A stretch of DNA of 64,000 bases from Phycisphaerales bacterium (GTDB lineage: Bacteria; Planctomycetota; Phycisphaerae; Phycisphaerales; UBA1924): NCBI GenBank assembly GCA_020849105.1, contig JADLGW010000012.1, positions 1-64,000 of the forward strand, read 5' to 3'. Position 1 is the first letter of the stretch; each line of letters begins with the position of its first letter. The notes under the pieces were generated by a model. It did not search any database. It was not told the DNA's origin and saw only the letters and a program-made list of their open reading frames with translations. The position numbers and the translations under genes were made by a program. Below, one piece after another: positions 37,611 through 46,335 of the stretch.

Positions 37611-39095
37611 TCAAGGGGTGCGTGGCCGCAGGTCCACGACGATCGGCAGGTGCTCGCTGGCGCCGGTATCGCCGCGATCGAGGCCGATGCGGGCCAGTGC
37701 GCCCTCGGTCAGGCGGGTGGTGTCGAAGGCCAGAGCCTGGGCGGTGGTCGCAAACGCATCGCTGAACAGGACGTAGTCCACCCGGGCGGGCAGGGCCGAC
37801 CCGCCGGGTTGCCGCCAGGTGGACAGCACGGAATCGCCGAGGACAAAGGCGTCGGCCACGGTCAGGTCCGTTCCGTCGTCGTCGAGGCCGGCCCGCAGCG
37901 TGTCGAGCGGCCCTCGCAGGGCAAGATTCAGGTCGCCCCCGATCACCCGGAGCCCGGGTCCCGACCCCGTGAGGGCCGATTTCAGGGCCCGGTTAATGGC
38001 CGCGGCCTGGGCCGCACGCTGCGCCTCCATGTCCGGGCTTTCCCCCGGGGCCAGGCTGATGCTGGCCACGGCCGCATCACCCAGGGGCGTGTGGACGGTC
38101 GCCGCGATGAAGCGGGGTGCGCCGCCGGTCTCGGTCGCAGCCGAGAGCGGGTCAGTTCCCAGCGCATCCATCGGGAAGCGTGAGATGATCCCGACGCCGG
38201 CCTCCGGGAGCGAACGCGCGTGCCACTCGCCCTCGCCGGTGACCAGTGCGGTACACCAGGCTTGGAGCGTGGCCGCGTCCGATTTCCATCCCTGGACCAG
38301 GATGATGTCGGGCGAGAGGGCGGTGAGCACGTTGGCGAACGGACGGGCGTTGGTCTCCGGCCCCTGACCCGCGGCACCCCCAACGTTCCACGAGACGACG
38401 CGGATGTCGCCCGTCTGTTTGGCTGTCACGCCCGCATCGAACATCGCCGGGGCCTTCGCGGCGGCAGGCTTCGGGAAGACCTCCGGGTCCGACCAGCCGA
38501 CGATCGTGCCGTTCTCCGTCAGTTCCAGCATGGTGCGTCCGGACTGCGACCCGGCCATGACCTCCGTGAGCGCGGGAGCGGCCCAGGGCAGGCGCGACAC
38601 ACGCACCTCGTACCATTGTGAGGCGTAACTCGGCGCGACCTGAAGGCCGATCTGCTCCGCGGTCAGCGGTGTGCGGTTGCCGTCGGAGTCCAGTGCGAAG
38701 GCGCGGACGCCGCCCGTGCCGTCCTGCGGTGAGAACTCGATCAGAAGGTCCACGCCCAGCGACATCGCCGCGGCAAGACCGGGGAAACGCCCGCCCGTAT
38801 TCGTCCGCCCGTCCGCGTCCAGCAGGAGCGTGGTGGTGGCGGGGGCGTGGACCAGGTCCGCCTCGGATTCGAGGCCAACTTTGAAGTAGAGGTAGTTGGG
38901 GTCGGCGAGGGAGGCAACCCCGTCGGGCCACTCGGCCGTCTGGCCGTCGAGGATGACCCGCGCCGGGACGGCGGGCCGCGCGCCCGCCTGCTGGCGCGGG
39001 CGGGGCTGAGACTGGTGTTGGCTCGAGGCGCAGCCGGCAAGACAGATAAGGATCGCGGCCGCGGTGGCGGCTGCACGAGGGCTCGATGGGGTCAT
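37611..39095 (-). CDS. Lipoprotein with endonuclease/exonuclease/phosphatase-fold domain
   Basis: 494 residues. A lipobox (ILICLAGC) anchors it. Residues 45-230 form a beta-rich part (ILDGQTAEWPDGVASLADPN, LDADGRTNTGGRFPGLA), reminiscent of a sugar-binding or DOMON-like domain. The C-terminal domain has EEP-fold signs: RVVSWNVGG at its start, VIGGDLNLAL (Asp/Asn of the active site), RVDYVLFSDA and SEHLPIVVDLR (SxH) at the end. The catalytic set is largely present, so a surface phosphoesterase or nuclease is likely. It ends 8 bases after the BFD gene on the opposite strand. Confidence 0.82.
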   Translation of the reverse strand: MTPSSPRAAATAAAILICLAGCASSQHQSQPRPRQQAGARPAVPARVILDGQTAEWPDGVASLADPNYLYFKVGLESEADLVHAPATTTLLLDADGRTNTGGRFPGLAAAMSLGVDLLIEFSPQDGTGGVRAFALDSDGNRTPLTAEQIGLQVAPSYASQWYEVRVSRLPWAAPALTEVMAGSQSGRTMLELTENGTIVGWSDPEVFPKPAAAKAPAMFDAGVTAKQTGDIRVVSWNVGGAAGQGPETNARPFANVLTALSPDIILVQGWKSDAATLQAWCTALVTGEGEWHARSLPEAGVGIISRFPMDALGTDPLSAATETGGAPRFIAATVHTPLGDAAVASISLAPGESPDMEAQRAAQAAAINRALKSALTGSGPGLRVIGGDLNLALRGPLDTLRAGLDDDGTDLTVADAFVLGDSVLSTWRQPGGSALPARVDYVLFSDAFATTAQALAFDTTRLTEGALARIGLDRGDTGASEHLPIVVDLRPRTP

Positions 39096-39242
39096 ACCGG
39101 TACTATCGCGGAAAAGGTCCGCCGCGGCAAGCCCAATACCGGCCAATGGCAATAGTTGCGCTCCGCCCGATCGAGTCCGCCCGATCAGTTTTCGCGTCGA
39201 TGCCGGGCGGCGGGCCGCCCGGACCCCGCGTAGTGTGTCCGG

Positions 39243-41165
39243 ATGCAGGTTCCAGACCCAGCCGAGTGGCTTGAGGCCGACGGCCTCGGCGGGTTCGCGT
39301 CGGGGACTGCCGGTGGCCCGCGGACGCGACGGTACCACGCGCTGCTGCTGGTGGCGGTGACGCCGCCGACGGGGCGGATGGTGCTGGTGAACGGGGCCGA
39401 GGTCTATGTCAGCACCTCGCGGGGCACGTTCCCTCTGTCCACGCAGAACTACTCGCCGGGGGTTCTGCACCCGGGAGGCTCGGAGTTCATCCAATCGTTC
39501 GGGCACCGACCCTGGCCGCGCTGGGTGTACCGCCTGCCGGACGGCACGGAGATCGTGCACGAGGTGTTCATTTCCCGCCGTGCCGCCGGCCCCGTCACCG
39601 TGATGACCTGGCGCGCCGAGCGCAGCCGCGGTCGCGTGTCCGTGAGTGTGCGGCCGCTGATGTCGGGGCGCGACTACCACTCGACTCATCACGAAAACGC
39701 GGTGTTCAACTTCGCGATGGAGTCACGCGGGCCACGGGTGACGTGCCGGCCGTACCCCGGCGTGCCGGCCACGACGATGTCGTCCAGCGGGGTGTACCGG
39801 GCGGATGCGGCCTGGTACCGCAACTTCCAGTACGACCGGGAACGGGAGCGCGGGCTGGCCTTCACCGAGGATCTGGCAAGCCCCGGCGAGTTTGCGCTGG
39901 AGATCGAGGATCAGGAGGGCGTGGTGATGCTCAGCGCCGGCGGGCCTGACCTGGCGCCCGCCCCGGGCGAGGCCGGTGCGCTGCGTGCGATGGAGGCGGC
40001 GCGGCGCGGGGCGCTGGGGGAGGGGCTCGGGCGCAGCGCGGAGGACTACCTGGTTCGGCGGGGGCGGGGGCGGACGATCATCGCCGGGTATCCGTGGTTC
40101 ACAGACTGGGGGCGGGACACGTTCATCTCCGTGCGCGGGCTGTGCCTGGCGACCGGGCGGCTGGAGGAGGCCGGGCGCATCCTGTGCGAATGGGCGGAGG
40201 TGGTCTCGGAGGGGATGGTGCCGAACCGGTTCCCGGATGGGAGCGGCGAACCCGAGTACAACTCGGTGGACGCCTCGCTTTGGTTCGTGATCGCGACCCA
40301 CGAGTACCTGGAAGCGAGCGGGGCCAAGGGCAAGGAGCGCGCGGCGCTTCAGCGGGCGGTGCGGGAGATCGTGGAGGGGTACGAGGGTGGGACACGGTTC
40401 GGGATCCGCGCGGACCGCGACGCGCTGCTGGCGGCGGGCACGCCGGGCGGGGGGGTGCAACTGACGTGGATGGACGCGAAGGTGGGGGATTGGGTCGTGA
40501 CGCCGCGGGTAGGGAAGCCCGTGGAGGTTCAGGCACTGTGGATCAACGCGCTGCGGATCGCCGGGACGCACAACCCGAGGTGGCTGGATCTGGCGGCGCG
40601 GGCGACGCGGAACTTCGAGGCGAGGTTCTGGGATGAGGCACGCGGGCAGCTCCACGACGTGGTGGATGTGGACCACGAGCCCGGCAAGGTGGATCCGGCG
40701 TGCCGGCCGAACCAGGTGTTTGCCGTGGGGGGCCTGCCGCAGGCGATTCTGGAGGGGTCCAAGGCGCGGAAGGTTGTGGACACGGCCGTGGCGAAGTTGC
40801 TCACGCCGATGGGCCTGCGGACGCTCGCACCGGGTGAGCCCGGGTACTGCCCGCGGTTCGACGGCGGCCCGCTGGAGCGGGACGCGGCGTACCACAACGG
40901 GACGGTTTGGCCATGGCTGATGGGACCGTTCATCGAGGCGTGGGTGCGTGTGCGAGGGTCCACGACGCCGGCGAAGGAGGAAGCGCGGCGGCGGTTCCTG
41001 GAGCCGCTGCTGCGGGCCGGAGCCAAGGCCGGGCTCGGGCACTTGCCCGAGGTTGCGGACGGGGAGGCGCCGCATCGGCCGGGTGGGTGCCCGTTCCAGG
41101 CGTGGTCGGTGGGGGAGAGCGTGAGAATGGGGGCGGTGCTGGGGTCCGCTCGAGCATCTCAGTGA
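39243..41165 (+). CDS. Glycogen debranching enzyme (amylo-alpha-1,6-glucosidase, GH133-like)
   Basis: 640 residues. The N-terminal domain (WLEADGLGGFASGTAGGP, RRYHALLLVA) is typical of bacterial/archaeal debranching enzymes. The catalytic domain carries IIAGYPWFTDWGRDTFI, SVDASLWFVIATHEYL, LTWMDAKVGDWVVTPR and NGTVWPWLMGPFIEA. It hydrolyses alpha-1,6 branch points in glycogen in the cytoplasm. Length and motifs fit. No glycogen synthase or phosphorylase is adjacent. Four-base overlap with folK. Confidence 0.92.
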   Translation: MQVPDPAEWLEADGLGGFASGTAGGPRTRRYHALLLVAVTPPTGRMVLVNGAEVYVSTSRGTFPLSTQNYSPGVLHPGGSEFIQSFGHRPWPRWVYRLPDGTEIVHEVFISRRAAGPVTVMTWRAERSRGRVSVSVRPLMSGRDYHSTHHENAVFNFAMESRGPRVTCRPYPGVPATTMSSSGVYRADAAWYRNFQYDRERERGLAFTEDLASPGEFALEIEDQEGVVMLSAGGPDLAPAPGEAGALRAMEAARRGALGEGLGRSAEDYLVRRGRGRTIIAGYPWFTDWGRDTFISVRGLCLATGRLEEAGRILCEWAEVVSEGMVPNRFPDGSGEPEYNSVDASLWFVIATHEYLEASGAKGKERAALQRAVREIVEGYEGGTRFGIRADRDALLAAGTPGGGVQLTWMDAKVGDWVVTPRVGKPVEVQALWINALRIAGTHNPRWLDLAARATRNFEARFWDEARGQLHDVVDVDHEPGKVDPACRPNQVFAVGGLPQAILEGSKARKVVDTAVAKLLTPMGLRTLAPGEPGYCPRFDGGPLERDAAYHNGTVWPWLMGPFIEAWVRVRGSTTPAKEEARRRFLEPLLRAGAKAGLGHLPEVADGEAPHRPGGCPFQAWSVGESVRMGAVLGSARASQ

Positions 41166-41641
41166 TTCCCACCGCCCTCATCGCCATTGGTTCCAACCTC
41201 GGCGATCGTGCCGCTCACCTGCGCACCGCCACAAGCGCCCTGCGCACACTGCCCGAGTCCCGCCTCGTCGCTGTCTCGCCCGTGTTCGAGACCGCCCCCA
41301 TCGGCCCCGTTGCGCAGGGCCCGTACCTCAACGCCGCCGCCGCGCTCCAGACCACCCTCGGCCCGCGCGCCCTCCTGGGCGCGCTCCTGGCTATCGAACG
41401 CGCCGCGGGGCGCGAGCGGAGGGAAGGCGAGCGGTGGGGCCCCCGCACCCTCGACCTCGACCTGCTCATCTACGAGAACCTCATCGTGAACGAGCCCGGC
41501 CTTACCCTGCCGCACCCGCGCCTGCACGAGCGGGCCTTTGTCCTGGAACCCCTCTCCCACATCGCCGCCGCCGCCGTCATCCCCGGCAAGAACCTGACGA
41601 TCGTCGCGGCCCTGGCGGCGCTCCGCTCCCCCGCCCCGTAA
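41162..41641 (+). CDS. folK: 2-amino-4-hydroxy-6-hydroxymethyldihydropteridine diphosphokinase
   Basis: 159 residues from the GTG at 41162, inside the stop of the debranching enzyme. IAIGSNLGDRAAHLRTATSA, SPVFETAPIGPVAQGPYLNA, and RWGPRTLDLDLLIYE are the hallmark HPPK strands, with PRLHERAFVLEPL at the end. It transfers pyrophosphate from ATP to the pterin in folate synthesis. FolB or folP were not seen nearby; a tight link to the debranching enzyme is unusual and may only reflect packing. Confidence 0.95.
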   Translation: MIPTALIAIGSNLGDRAAHLRTATSALRTLPESRLVAVSPVFETAPIGPVAQGPYLNAAAALQTTLGPRALLGALLAIERAAGRERREGERWGPRTLDLDLLIYENLIVNEPGLTLPHPRLHERAFVLEPLSHIAAAAVIPGKNLTIVAALAALRSPAP

Positions 41642-41650
41642 GATCGGGCG

Positions 41651-42934
41651 ATGCAGTTCTCCGCGTGCGTTGCGATCTTCATCCTCTCGGGCGCCGCTCT
41701 CGCGCAGGACCAGCCGCCGCTCCCCATCACGCCGGAGATCGTGCTCGGTGATCTTCGCGCCGCGTACCGCAAGGCTCCGGTGGCCGACGAGGTCCGTGTT
41801 ACGCTCCGCACGCCGGCCGGCCCCGTTCGCTCGGATCGCGTCGTCATCCGCGCCGACGCCGCCGGAGTGCGCACCGACGACGGCCCGCGCTCCGTGCTCC
41901 TCACTCTTGGCCCGCTCTCCATCTGGGTCGGCGGTGGCCGCGTCGTGGCGACCCATGAGGCCGAGCCCGGCGCCGCGTTCGTGCGGGAGTTCACCGGGCC
42001 GATCGAGCCCGCGGCGCTCCGCGACATCCTTCCCCCGATCCCGCTCCCGCAACTGGCCGCCCTCGCGCCTGATGCCGCCGCGATGAGCGACCCCACACCG
42101 TACACCCCGCACGTCACCTGGACGGGCGCCTCGCTCGACACCGAAGCCAAGCCGCCGACCGCCACCGTCACCGGTTCCTTCCCGGGCGGCCCGGTGACGA
42201 TGACCATCGATGCCCAGAGCGGCCGGCTCACCTCCTTCCGTGCCGATACGACCGGCCCGGACGGCCCCGTCACGCTGGAACTGACCTCAAAGCCGATCGA
42301 CCCCGGCACGCCCGCGTCGTGGAAGATCGACGCCGCGGAAGGGGGGCGTGAGGTTGTCACGTCGCTCGCCGAACTGCGCACCGGGCGTGTGCCCCCCGTC
42401 CTCAGGGCCGGCGACACCGTCCCCGATGTCGCCCTGCTCGGCCCCGACCTTTCCGCGTGGTCGCTGCACGATGCGCTCGCCTCCGCTGCCCGCGAGCGCC
42501 CGGGTGAACCCGCGGCGCCGGCCGTCCTCATTCTCTTTCGTGCCGAGCGTGTCGGCCCCGCGCCCATGAACAATGCCAGGACCGCCGCGGCCGCCCTCCG
42601 CGTGCTCGCCACCGCTCAACCGCCGACGCGGTTTATCTCCCGCGCCGGCGTCGTCATCGACCTCGGCGAGTTCAGCCGCGATCGGTTCCAGGCCCTTCGC
42701 CGGCAATGGGCCGAAGGCGCCCCTCCGGACTCAGACGGCCTTCTCTGGGCCTCCTCCGCCGCTCAGACCATCGATCGCTTCTCCAGGGAGGCTGCCGCGA
42801 TCGCGGCCATCATCGGCCCCGACCGGACCCTTCGCGCCGTGATCGTCCTTGACGCCAACCCCGATATCCCTGCCGCGATCTCCGCGGTCCTCGCCCCGCC
42901 CCCGCCACCGTCCCCGGGGCCTTCGACAGGGTGA
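41651..42934 (+). CDS. Secreted protein with LolA-like N-terminus and degenerate redoxin-like C-terminus
   Basis: 427 residues. Signal peptide (MQFSACVAIFILSGAALAQ). The N-terminal ~200 residues are strand-rich and recall LolA-type sheets (DEVRVTLRTPAGPVRSDRVV, TMTIDAQSGRLTSFR). From about 255 a redoxin-like opening appears (AGDTVPDVALLGPDLSAWSL, APAVLILFRAE), but the catalytic Cys is missing, so it is not a peroxiredoxin or thioredoxin enzyme. Pro/Ser-rich end. Starts 9 bases after folK. Function unknown. Confidence 0.75.
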   Translation: MQFSACVAIFILSGAALAQDQPPLPITPEIVLGDLRAAYRKAPVADEVRVTLRTPAGPVRSDRVVIRADAAGVRTDDGPRSVLLTLGPLSIWVGGGRVVATHEAEPGAAFVREFTGPIEPAALRDILPPIPLPQLAALAPDAAAMSDPTPYTPHVTWTGASLDTEAKPPTATVTGSFPGGPVTMTIDAQSGRLTSFRADTTGPDGPVTLELTSKPIDPGTPASWKIDAAEGGREVVTSLAELRTGRVPPVLRAGDTVPDVALLGPDLSAWSLHDALASAARERPGEPAAPAVLILFRAERVGPAPMNNARTAAAALRVLATAQPPTRFISRAGVVIDLGEFSRDRFQALRRQWAEGAPPDSDGLLWASSAAQTIDRFSREAAAIAAIIGPDRTLRAVIVLDANPDIPAAISAVLAPPPPPSPGPSTG

Positions 42935-43106
42935 CCACCGGGGGTTGGGCGTTCGGGCGCTCCACGGGCTCCACCCGGTTCACGGGGCGCAGCAGGGAAT
43001 GGCGCCGGAGAGTCTGCTTGCAAGGCAGGGAGGAATCGCGGTCGCCGAAGCCTTGAGGCTCGTCGCGTGCCGGGATTCGGACGGAAGGCCCGCCGGGAGC
43101 GGCGGA

Positions 43107-44357
43107 TTACACACACGTTGCCGGCGGCGTGAGCGGGGCTGGCCCGAGCGTCTGGATCGTGACCCGCCCAAGAGAGCGGTGCCGCAGGTACGCCGCGACC
43201 TGTTCGAGAGTGACGCCGTCGATCTGTGCGGCCATCTCCGCCAATCCCCGTGCCCGGCCGAGCCTGTGCAGGTCCGACGCCAGGCCTGCGGCCCGTGCCG
43301 CCGTGGACTCCCCCGCGAACACCAGTCGCGACTTCATGCCGACGACCGCCCGTTCGAACTCCTCCCGGCTCACCGCGCCGTCAGGCGTGCCGATCCGCGC
43401 CAGTTCCGCCCACAGGACGTCCAGTGACTCCTGGGCCCGCTCCGGCGTCGTGCCAACATACGCCGTGACGGACCCGAAGTCCCGCCCGGATGCGTAGCCC
43501 GCGCTCACGGAATAGCACAGGCCCCGCTTCTCACGCACCTCGGTGAACAGCCTTCCCGCCATGCCGCCGGAGAGCACCGACGCCGCGACCTTCTCCAGCA
43601 CGCTGCCGGGCTCGGGCTCCGCCGGTGCATCGTGCAGGAGAAAGATCTGCACCTGGTTGGTCTGGTCCTGCTCGTGGGCGTACCCCCGCGGCGGCGCCGC
43701 TGCGAGCGAGAACGCCGGGGCGGCCCCGTCCCAGCCTTTGAGCAGGTCGTTCAGTTGCCTGCGCAGCGCGTCCGCCCGCACCGCGCCCGCGAATGCCAGG
43801 AAGCACCCGCGCGGGCGTGCCCGCTCCCGCCAGCCGTTCACCAGTTCGTCACGGGTCACCGCCTCCACGCCGTGCCGCGTCCCCGTGGCGGTCCGGTTGA
43901 GGGGGACCGGGTAGTGCCGGCTCCGGGCGGCGTTCGATGCCCTCTGCTGCGGATCGTCCTTCAGGGCATCGATCGCCTGCAGCGCCAGGTCCCGCGTCGG
44001 CTCGATCGCCTCCTGGTCCATCCGCGGACGCAGGATCATGTCCGTCAGCAGGGGCAGTGCATCGCCGACCCGCGCCCCGATCATGGTTGCCGACAGTCGC
44101 AGGTGATAACTCGCGGCATCCGTGGACTTCGATACACCGAGGCGGTCGAGCGCATCGGCGTGGTCGCGGGAGGCCAGGGCGCCCGCACCCCGCATCAGGA
44201 GTTCGGCCCACATGGACGACACCCCCTGACGGTCCGCCGGTTCGGTCGCCGTCCCCGCGGGCACCAGCCAGGTCATCGCGGCCGACCGCACCCCCGGCAT
44301 CTCCTCGACCACCAGGGGCATGCCGCAGTCGAGGGTCTGGAGTTGGATGCTGGTCAT
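43107..44357 (-). CDS. M16-family peptidase homologue lacking the zinc motif
   Basis: 416 residues. Start at the ATG at 44357; an in-frame ATG at 44378 adds seven residues. Typical M16 beta/alpha halves: GVRSAAMTWLVPAGTATEP, a helix where catalytic M16 proteins have HxxEH but here reads SSMWAELLMRG, and in the second half FTEVREKRGLCYSVSAGY with the SVTAYVGTTPERAQE pattern. Without HxxEH it is most likely the non-catalytic partner of an active M16 protease, as in PMP-type heterodimers. The partner is not in this window. Confidence 0.88.
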   Translation of the reverse strand: MTSIQLQTLDCGMPLVVEEMPGVRSAAMTWLVPAGTATEPADRQGVSSMWAELLMRGAGALASRDHADALDRLGVSKSTDAASYHLRLSATMIGARVGDALPLLTDMILRPRMDQEAIEPTRDLALQAIDALKDDPQQRASNAARSRHYPVPLNRTATGTRHGVEAVTRDELVNGWRERARPRGCFLAFAGAVRADALRRQLNDLLKGWDGAAPAFSLAAAPPRGYAHEQDQTNQVQIFLLHDAPAEPEPGSVLEKVAASVLSGGMAGRLFTEVREKRGLCYSVSAGYASGRDFGSVTAYVGTTPERAQESLDVLWAELARIGTPDGAVSREEFERAVVGMKSRLVFAGESTAARAAGLASDLHRLGRARGLAEMAAQIDGVTLEQVAAYLRHRSLGRVTIQTLGPAPLTPPATCV

Positions 44358-44480
44358 GGGGCCGCGGAGTGTAAGCACCGGACGGCCGCGCAGGCGTCAC
44401 AGACCGACCCCGTGCTGCGACCGCTGTCTTTTCTCCCCAACCCGTGCCCGGCGCGGGCCGACGCTAGGGCAAGCAGCCCT

Positions 44481-45143
44481 ATGGCCCCAAAGCCGACCCC
44501 CAAGCCGACGACTCTTCGCCGTACTGTGGACGTGGTCACGGGTCTGGCGGTTCTCGGCCTGTTCACCGGGCTCGGGATGTACCAGTACCAGCACCGGCAG
44601 AAGGAGGTCGCTGTTGCCGCGGCCGCCGACGACCTTGTGCGGTTTCAGCAGATGATCCAGTTGCGTGCGGCGACCAAGGACGTTCCGCTGAACGCCCGCG
44701 GCTGGCCGCAGACGATCGATCCCGCGTGGTTCGGGGAATCTCCGCCGCGGAACCACTTGGTGTCGTCCGTGCATCCGTGGCTGGAGGTTGCGGCGGCGGA
44801 GGAGGCCGACCTGCAGGATCCGTTTGTGCGGATGACGATCGACTCCAAGAAGGCAGGGTACTGGTACAACCCCAACCAGGGGATCGTGCGGGCCCGCGTG
44901 CCCGTGGGCATCAGCGACGAGCGTGCGCTGGCGCTCTACAACAGGATCAACGGGACGGCGCTCACGACGATCTATTCGAAGGAAGTGCTGCCGGCACCCG
45001 GCGCTGTGGCCGGGCAGCAGCCGGCTGAGGCGTCCGCGCCGGTGACAACGGCGTCGGTCCCTGAGCCGGTGCCCGCCGGCGGGGACACACCGCCGGCTGC
45101 TGAACCGTCGAAATCTTCACCGTCGCCGCCGCCGCCGCGCTAG
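44481..45143 (+). CDS. Single-pass membrane protein of unknown function
   Basis: 220 residues. The first ~25 contain KPTPKPTTLRRTVD, then one membrane helix (VVTGLAVLGLFTGLGMYQY). A ~110-residue domain follows (ADDLVRFQQMIQLRAATKDV, GWPQTIDPAWFGE, VHPWLEVAAAEEADLQDPF, GYWYNPNQGIVRARVP), then a Pro/Ala/Ser-rich tail. The helix position and Gly/Trp-rich continuation recall type II-secretion pseudopilins, but the prepilin FTLxE motif is missing. Function unknown. Confidence 0.75.
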   Translation: MAPKPTPKPTTLRRTVDVVTGLAVLGLFTGLGMYQYQHRQKEVAVAAAADDLVRFQQMIQLRAATKDVPLNARGWPQTIDPAWFGESPPRNHLVSSVHPWLEVAAAEEADLQDPFVRMTIDSKKAGYWYNPNQGIVRARVPVGISDERALALYNRINGTALTTIYSKEVLPAPGAVAGQQPAEASAPVTTASVPEPVPAGGDTPPAAEPSKSSPSPPPPR

Positions 45144-45167
45144 CGGACTGCTGCAACTGGCGTCGAT

Positions 45168-45962
45168 TCAGCGTGGTCCTGCGCCGATCCGGAGGACATC
45201 TTCGATGGTGTACCACCCCGCTGCACGCCCGTGCAGCCAGCGTGCGGCGCGCAATGCGCCACATGCGAAGACGTCCCGCGACGTTGCGCGGTGGGTGAGT
45301 TCAAGGTACTCCCCCGGCCCGGCGAGGCGCACAGTGTGTTCACCGACGACGTCGCCGGTGCGGATCGACAGCACCTGGTCGCCGCGCACCGCGCCGCCGG
45401 CGGATTCCACCGCCCGCACCAGGCGTCCGGCGGTGCCGGACGGCGCATCCTTCTTTGCCGCGTGGTGCGCCTCGACAATGGAAACTTCGTAGCCGGGCAG
45501 GCCCGCGGTCGCGCGGGAGACCAGATCGGCGAGCACGGCGATGCCGAGCGACGTATTGGGCGCGACGAGGACGGCGCGGTGACGCGACGCGGCGCGGATC
45601 GATTCGGCGGCCGGCGGGCTGAGCCCGGTGGTTCCGACGAGCAGCGCGGCGCCGCACTCCGCGGCCAGCGCGAGCGCCGCGAGCGCACCCGCATCGCTGG
45701 AGAAGTCGGCGACTACATCGGCGCGGAAACCCCTCGAAACCGAGGCTGTTTCGGCAATGCGGGGTGAGCCGTCGCCGGCGCACGGGGCGCCGACTGCTGG
45801 GCTGCCGGTGCGCTCCACCGCCGCGACGAGCGCGAACGCGGGGTCGCCCGCGGCGAGCGTGCAGAGGCGCGCGCCCATGCGTCCGGCGGCGCCGTGGATG
45901 ATGATGCGCGTCGCGCTACCGACAGACTGTTGTTGCGGTGGAGTTGACACGAGTGCGTCCAT
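45168..45962 (-). CDS. dapB: 4-hydroxy-tetrahydrodipicolinate reductase
   Basis: 264 residues. The NAD(P)-binding start is IIIHGAAGRMGARLC, followed by VVADFSS and LLVGTTGLSPPA. Active-site motif EAHHAAKKDAPSGTA (catalytic His pair and Lys) is complete. DapB converts 4-hydroxy-tetrahydrodipicolinate to tetrahydrodipicolinate for lysine/meso-DAP. It stands alone, diverging from the microprotein gene. Confidence 0.93.
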   Translation of the reverse strand: MDALVSTPPQQQSVGSATRIIIHGAAGRMGARLCTLAAGDPAFALVAAVERTGSPAVGAPCAGDGSPRIAETASVSRGFRADVVADFSSDAGALAALALAAECGAALLVGTTGLSPPAAESIRAASRHRAVLVAPNTSLGIAVLADLVSRATAGLPGYEVSIVEAHHAAKKDAPSGTAGRLVRAVESAGGAVRGDQVLSIRTGDVVGEHTVRLAGPGEYLELTHRATSRDVFACGALRAARWLHGRAAGWYTIEDVLRIGAGPR

Positions 45963-46117
45963 CGTTCATGCTGAGCGCGCTCGCAGGTCCTGCGCGTTTG
46001 CTCAAGCGATCGGTCAGCATAGTCCGATACAGAGCACGCAGGTGATGCGGCGCGGTGCTTGTGGCAACCCGCTCCGCCCGATTCCAAACGCCTGCGCGAG
46101 CAACTTAGGAGAATCAC

Positions 46118-46186
46118 ATGGCGAAGAAGACCAAGAAGAAGGCGAAGAAGGCCGGTCGGAAGACGAAGAAGAAAGCCCGTCGGTAA
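46118..46186 (+). CDS. 22-residue Lys/Arg-rich microprotein
   Basis: An ATG at 46118 opens 22 codons to a TAA at 46184-46186. It has a strong ribosome site (TTAGGAGAATCAC, spacing about 8). The peptide begins MAKKTKKKAKKAG and ends RKTKKKARR; 15 of 22 residues are basic, with Ala as the main spacer. The composition recalls histone H1-like tails or very small basic ribosomal proteins. Just beyond the stop is a hairpin (46188-46202) followed by a T-rich run, so the gene has its own unit. The ribosome site and terminator support expression. Function unknown; nucleic acid binding is likely. Confidence 0.7.
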   Translation: MAKKTKKKAKKAGRKTKKKARR

Positions 46187-46187
46187 G

Positions 46188-46213
46188 GCCCGCCTTTCGG
46201 GCGGAGTTTCCTT
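46188..46213 (+). terminator. Probable terminator after the microprotein gene
   Basis: GCCCG (46188-46192), loop CCTTT, CGGGC (46198-46202) is followed within a few bases by 'gtttccttt'. A short GC stem plus a T-rich run resembles an intrinsic terminator, though the run is interrupted. It starts two bases after the stop codon. Confidence 0.5.
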
Positions 46214-46335
46214 TCACGAAGACAACGTGCCCCGGGCCTGACGCTCCGGGGCGGGACAAGAGTGCCACCGATCACGGGGCCGGCCCAGCCGGCCTCGCGG
46301 TCGTTTTGGGGGTGCGGCGCGCCGACAATCAGGGC

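Noticed and set aside
42935-43106. A possible tRNA around 'gtctgcttgcaaggcag'
   Set aside because: An anticodon-like stem can be drawn on either strand, but there is no T-arm with a TTC loop or matching acceptor stem, so it was not called.
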